From contig ONYR01000110.1 of assembly GCA_900322165.1 (NCBI GenBank), positions 1-5,663 on the forward strand: 5,663 bases of DNA. The letters run 5' to 3'. Each line of letters starts with the position of its first letter. Position 1 is the stretch's first letter. The position numbers were made by a program, and so were the translations under genes. The notes under the pieces were generated by a model. The model did no database searches. It saw nothing but the letters and a program-made list of their open reading frames with translations, and was not told the origin of the DNA. Positions 4,696 to 5,663 of the stretch are shown one piece after another. The DNA is from an uncultured Eubacteriales bacterium. GTDB lineage: Bacteria > Bacillota > Clostridia > Lachnospirales > Bianqueaceae.

Positions 4696-5663
4696 ATGAA
4701 AGGTTTTTTCAGTCCGCTGTTAGAAGAGGCATGGATGCAGCATGCGATGGAATACCTCGCGCATCGGGAGCCTTTCCTGCTTTCGGGGGCCGGCGATTCG
4801 GTTCAGAATCATCTTGCCGCTGCGTTTTCCGTGCTGCAGGAGCGGCCGATCCTGGTGATCGCTCCGAGTGAACTCAGGGCGAAGGAGATCCAGGAGGAGC
4901 TTTCCTTCTATGATCCGAAGGGAACCGTCTTTTTCCCCGCCAAGGATCAGCTGTTCTACGGAGCCGACTCCAAGGGACAGGCGATCGAAGCGTCCAGGAT
5001 CCGTACGCTCAGGGAGCTGAGCGAAGAGACGGGATCGATCCGCATGATGGTCATGTCGGTCGACGCCTTCTACGATCGGCTGGTTCCGAAGGCGATCTGG
5101 AAGAACGCCAAGATCCGTAAACGGATCGGGGATGAGCTGCCTTTGGAGGAGCTCATTGTCAAGCTGACCGAGATGGGCTATGAGCGCTGCGAACAGGTGG
5201 AAGCGCCCGGCCAATATGCGGTGCGCGGCGGAATCGTCGATCTGTATCCGATCGGAGACGATTCGGCGATCCGTATCGAGCTCTGGGGCGATGAGATCGA
5301 TTCGATTCGAGCGGTCGATCCGGAGACGCAGCGGTCGATGGAGCGCATGGAGTACGTTACGATCTATCCGGCTGCGGAGATCATCGCGCCGGATCAGCAG
5401 CTGGAGGCGGGCAAACGCCGGATCCGGGAGGAAGCCAAAGCCGGATGTGAGAAGCTGCGGGCGGAAGGCCTTGAGGAAGAGGCGGAGCGCCTGGAAGGGA
5501 TCTGCGATCATTTTCTCGATCGGCTCGCTTCCGGAAAGCGTACCGGACTCGAAGCGTACGTGACCCTGTTTTATGATCATACCGAGGGCATTCTCGACTA
5601 TCTGCCGGACAACACGATCCTTGTCGTGGAGGAGCCGGCAAGGATCCGCGAGCGCGTGCGCAC
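4696..5663 (+). CDS. mfd: Transcription-repair coupling factor Mfd, N-terminal part (cut by window end)
   Basis: The first 322 codons of an open frame that runs off the window. Mfd is a roughly 1150-residue DNA translocase that pushes stalled RNA polymerase off DNA and recruits UvrA. This part is the UvrB-like module. Residues 27-38 (FLLSGAGDSVQN) sit where UvrB has its P-loop but lack the GKT, as is usual in this Mfd domain. FFPAKDQLFY (79-88) and EASRIRTLREL (98-108) follow. Then comes the most diagnostic stretch: YERCEQVEAPGQYAVRGG (162-179), IVDLYP (180-185), RIELWGDEIDSIR (193-205) and YPAAE (224-228). Residues 230-280 are charged and helical. The start is set by the excellent ribosome site. 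The RNA-polymerase-interacting and helicase domains lie beyond the window, so integrity of the gene cannot be judged. UvrB is excluded by the missing P-loop and the pth neighbour. Confidence 0.96.
   Translation, partial: MKGFFSPLLEEAWMQHAMEYLAHREPFLLSGAGDSVQNHLAAAFSVLQERPILVIAPSELRAKEIQEELSFYDPKGTVFFPAKDQLFYGADSKGQAIEASRIRTLRELSEETGSIRMMVMSVDAFYDRLVPKAIWKNAKIRKRIGDELPLEELIVKLTEMGYERCEQVEAPGQYAVRGGIVDLYPIGDDSAIRIELWGDEIDSIRAVDPETQRSMERMEYVTIYPAAEIIAPDQQLEAGKRRIREEAKAGCEKLRAEGLEEEAERLEGICDHFLDRLASGKRTGLEAYVTLFYDHTEGILDYLPDNTILVVEEPARIRERVR

Noticed and set aside
4720..5580. Open frame of 286 codons on the minus strand, antisense to mfd
   Set aside because: It is rich in Arg, Asp, Leu and Ile, as expected from the complement of a biased gene, and has no domain. 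mfd motifs and ribosome site are clear on the other strand.

Overview
The window holds five housekeeping genes of a Bacillota (Firmicutes) bacterium. The helicase-loader pair (a DnaB/DnaD-type protein followed by DnaI) is the Bacillota-specific primosome set. The ribosome-binding sites are strong AGGAGG types, and pth-mfd is a common Bacillota gene pair. Base composition looks like slightly over half G+C in genes and clearly lower between them (judged by eye). A class such as Erysipelotrichia or a clostridial relative is plausible but cannot be proved from this sequence.

Layout. Bases 1-121 are noncoding and carry a perfect 14-bp terminator hairpin. On the minus strand, a two-gene replication operon runs leftward from about 2327: a DnaD-domain protein (1112-2203) with two C-terminal DnaD modules, then dnaI (122-1108) three bases later. 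Next comes a gene-free stretch (2204-2556). It contains the operon's promoter, a leader hairpin that looks like a transcription attenuator, and a group of DnaA boxes. Two of these are perfect TTATCCACA boxes lying in the arms of a 15-bp inverted repeat, and a third, near-perfect box overlaps the murC stop codon. murC (2557-3909, minus) follows. Bases 3910-4069 are a compact divergent promoter region whose two -35 hexamers overlap. On the plus strand, pth (4070-4657) and the first 322 codons of mfd (4696 to the window end) form a second operon.

How the genes work together. The leftward operon supplies the loader that puts the replicative helicase on DNA opened by DnaA or at restart sites. The DnaA boxes upstream of its promoter suggest a possible link between DnaA level and loader supply. 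murC makes the UDP-MurNAc-L-Ala step of peptidoglycan synthesis. pth recycles peptidyl-tRNA from stalled translation, and mfd clears stalled RNA polymerase and recruits excision repair.

I see no mobile element, CRISPR array, tRNA, rRNA, toxin or defence gene. The genes are ordinary; the unusual content is in the noncoding DNA, mainly 2204-2556.
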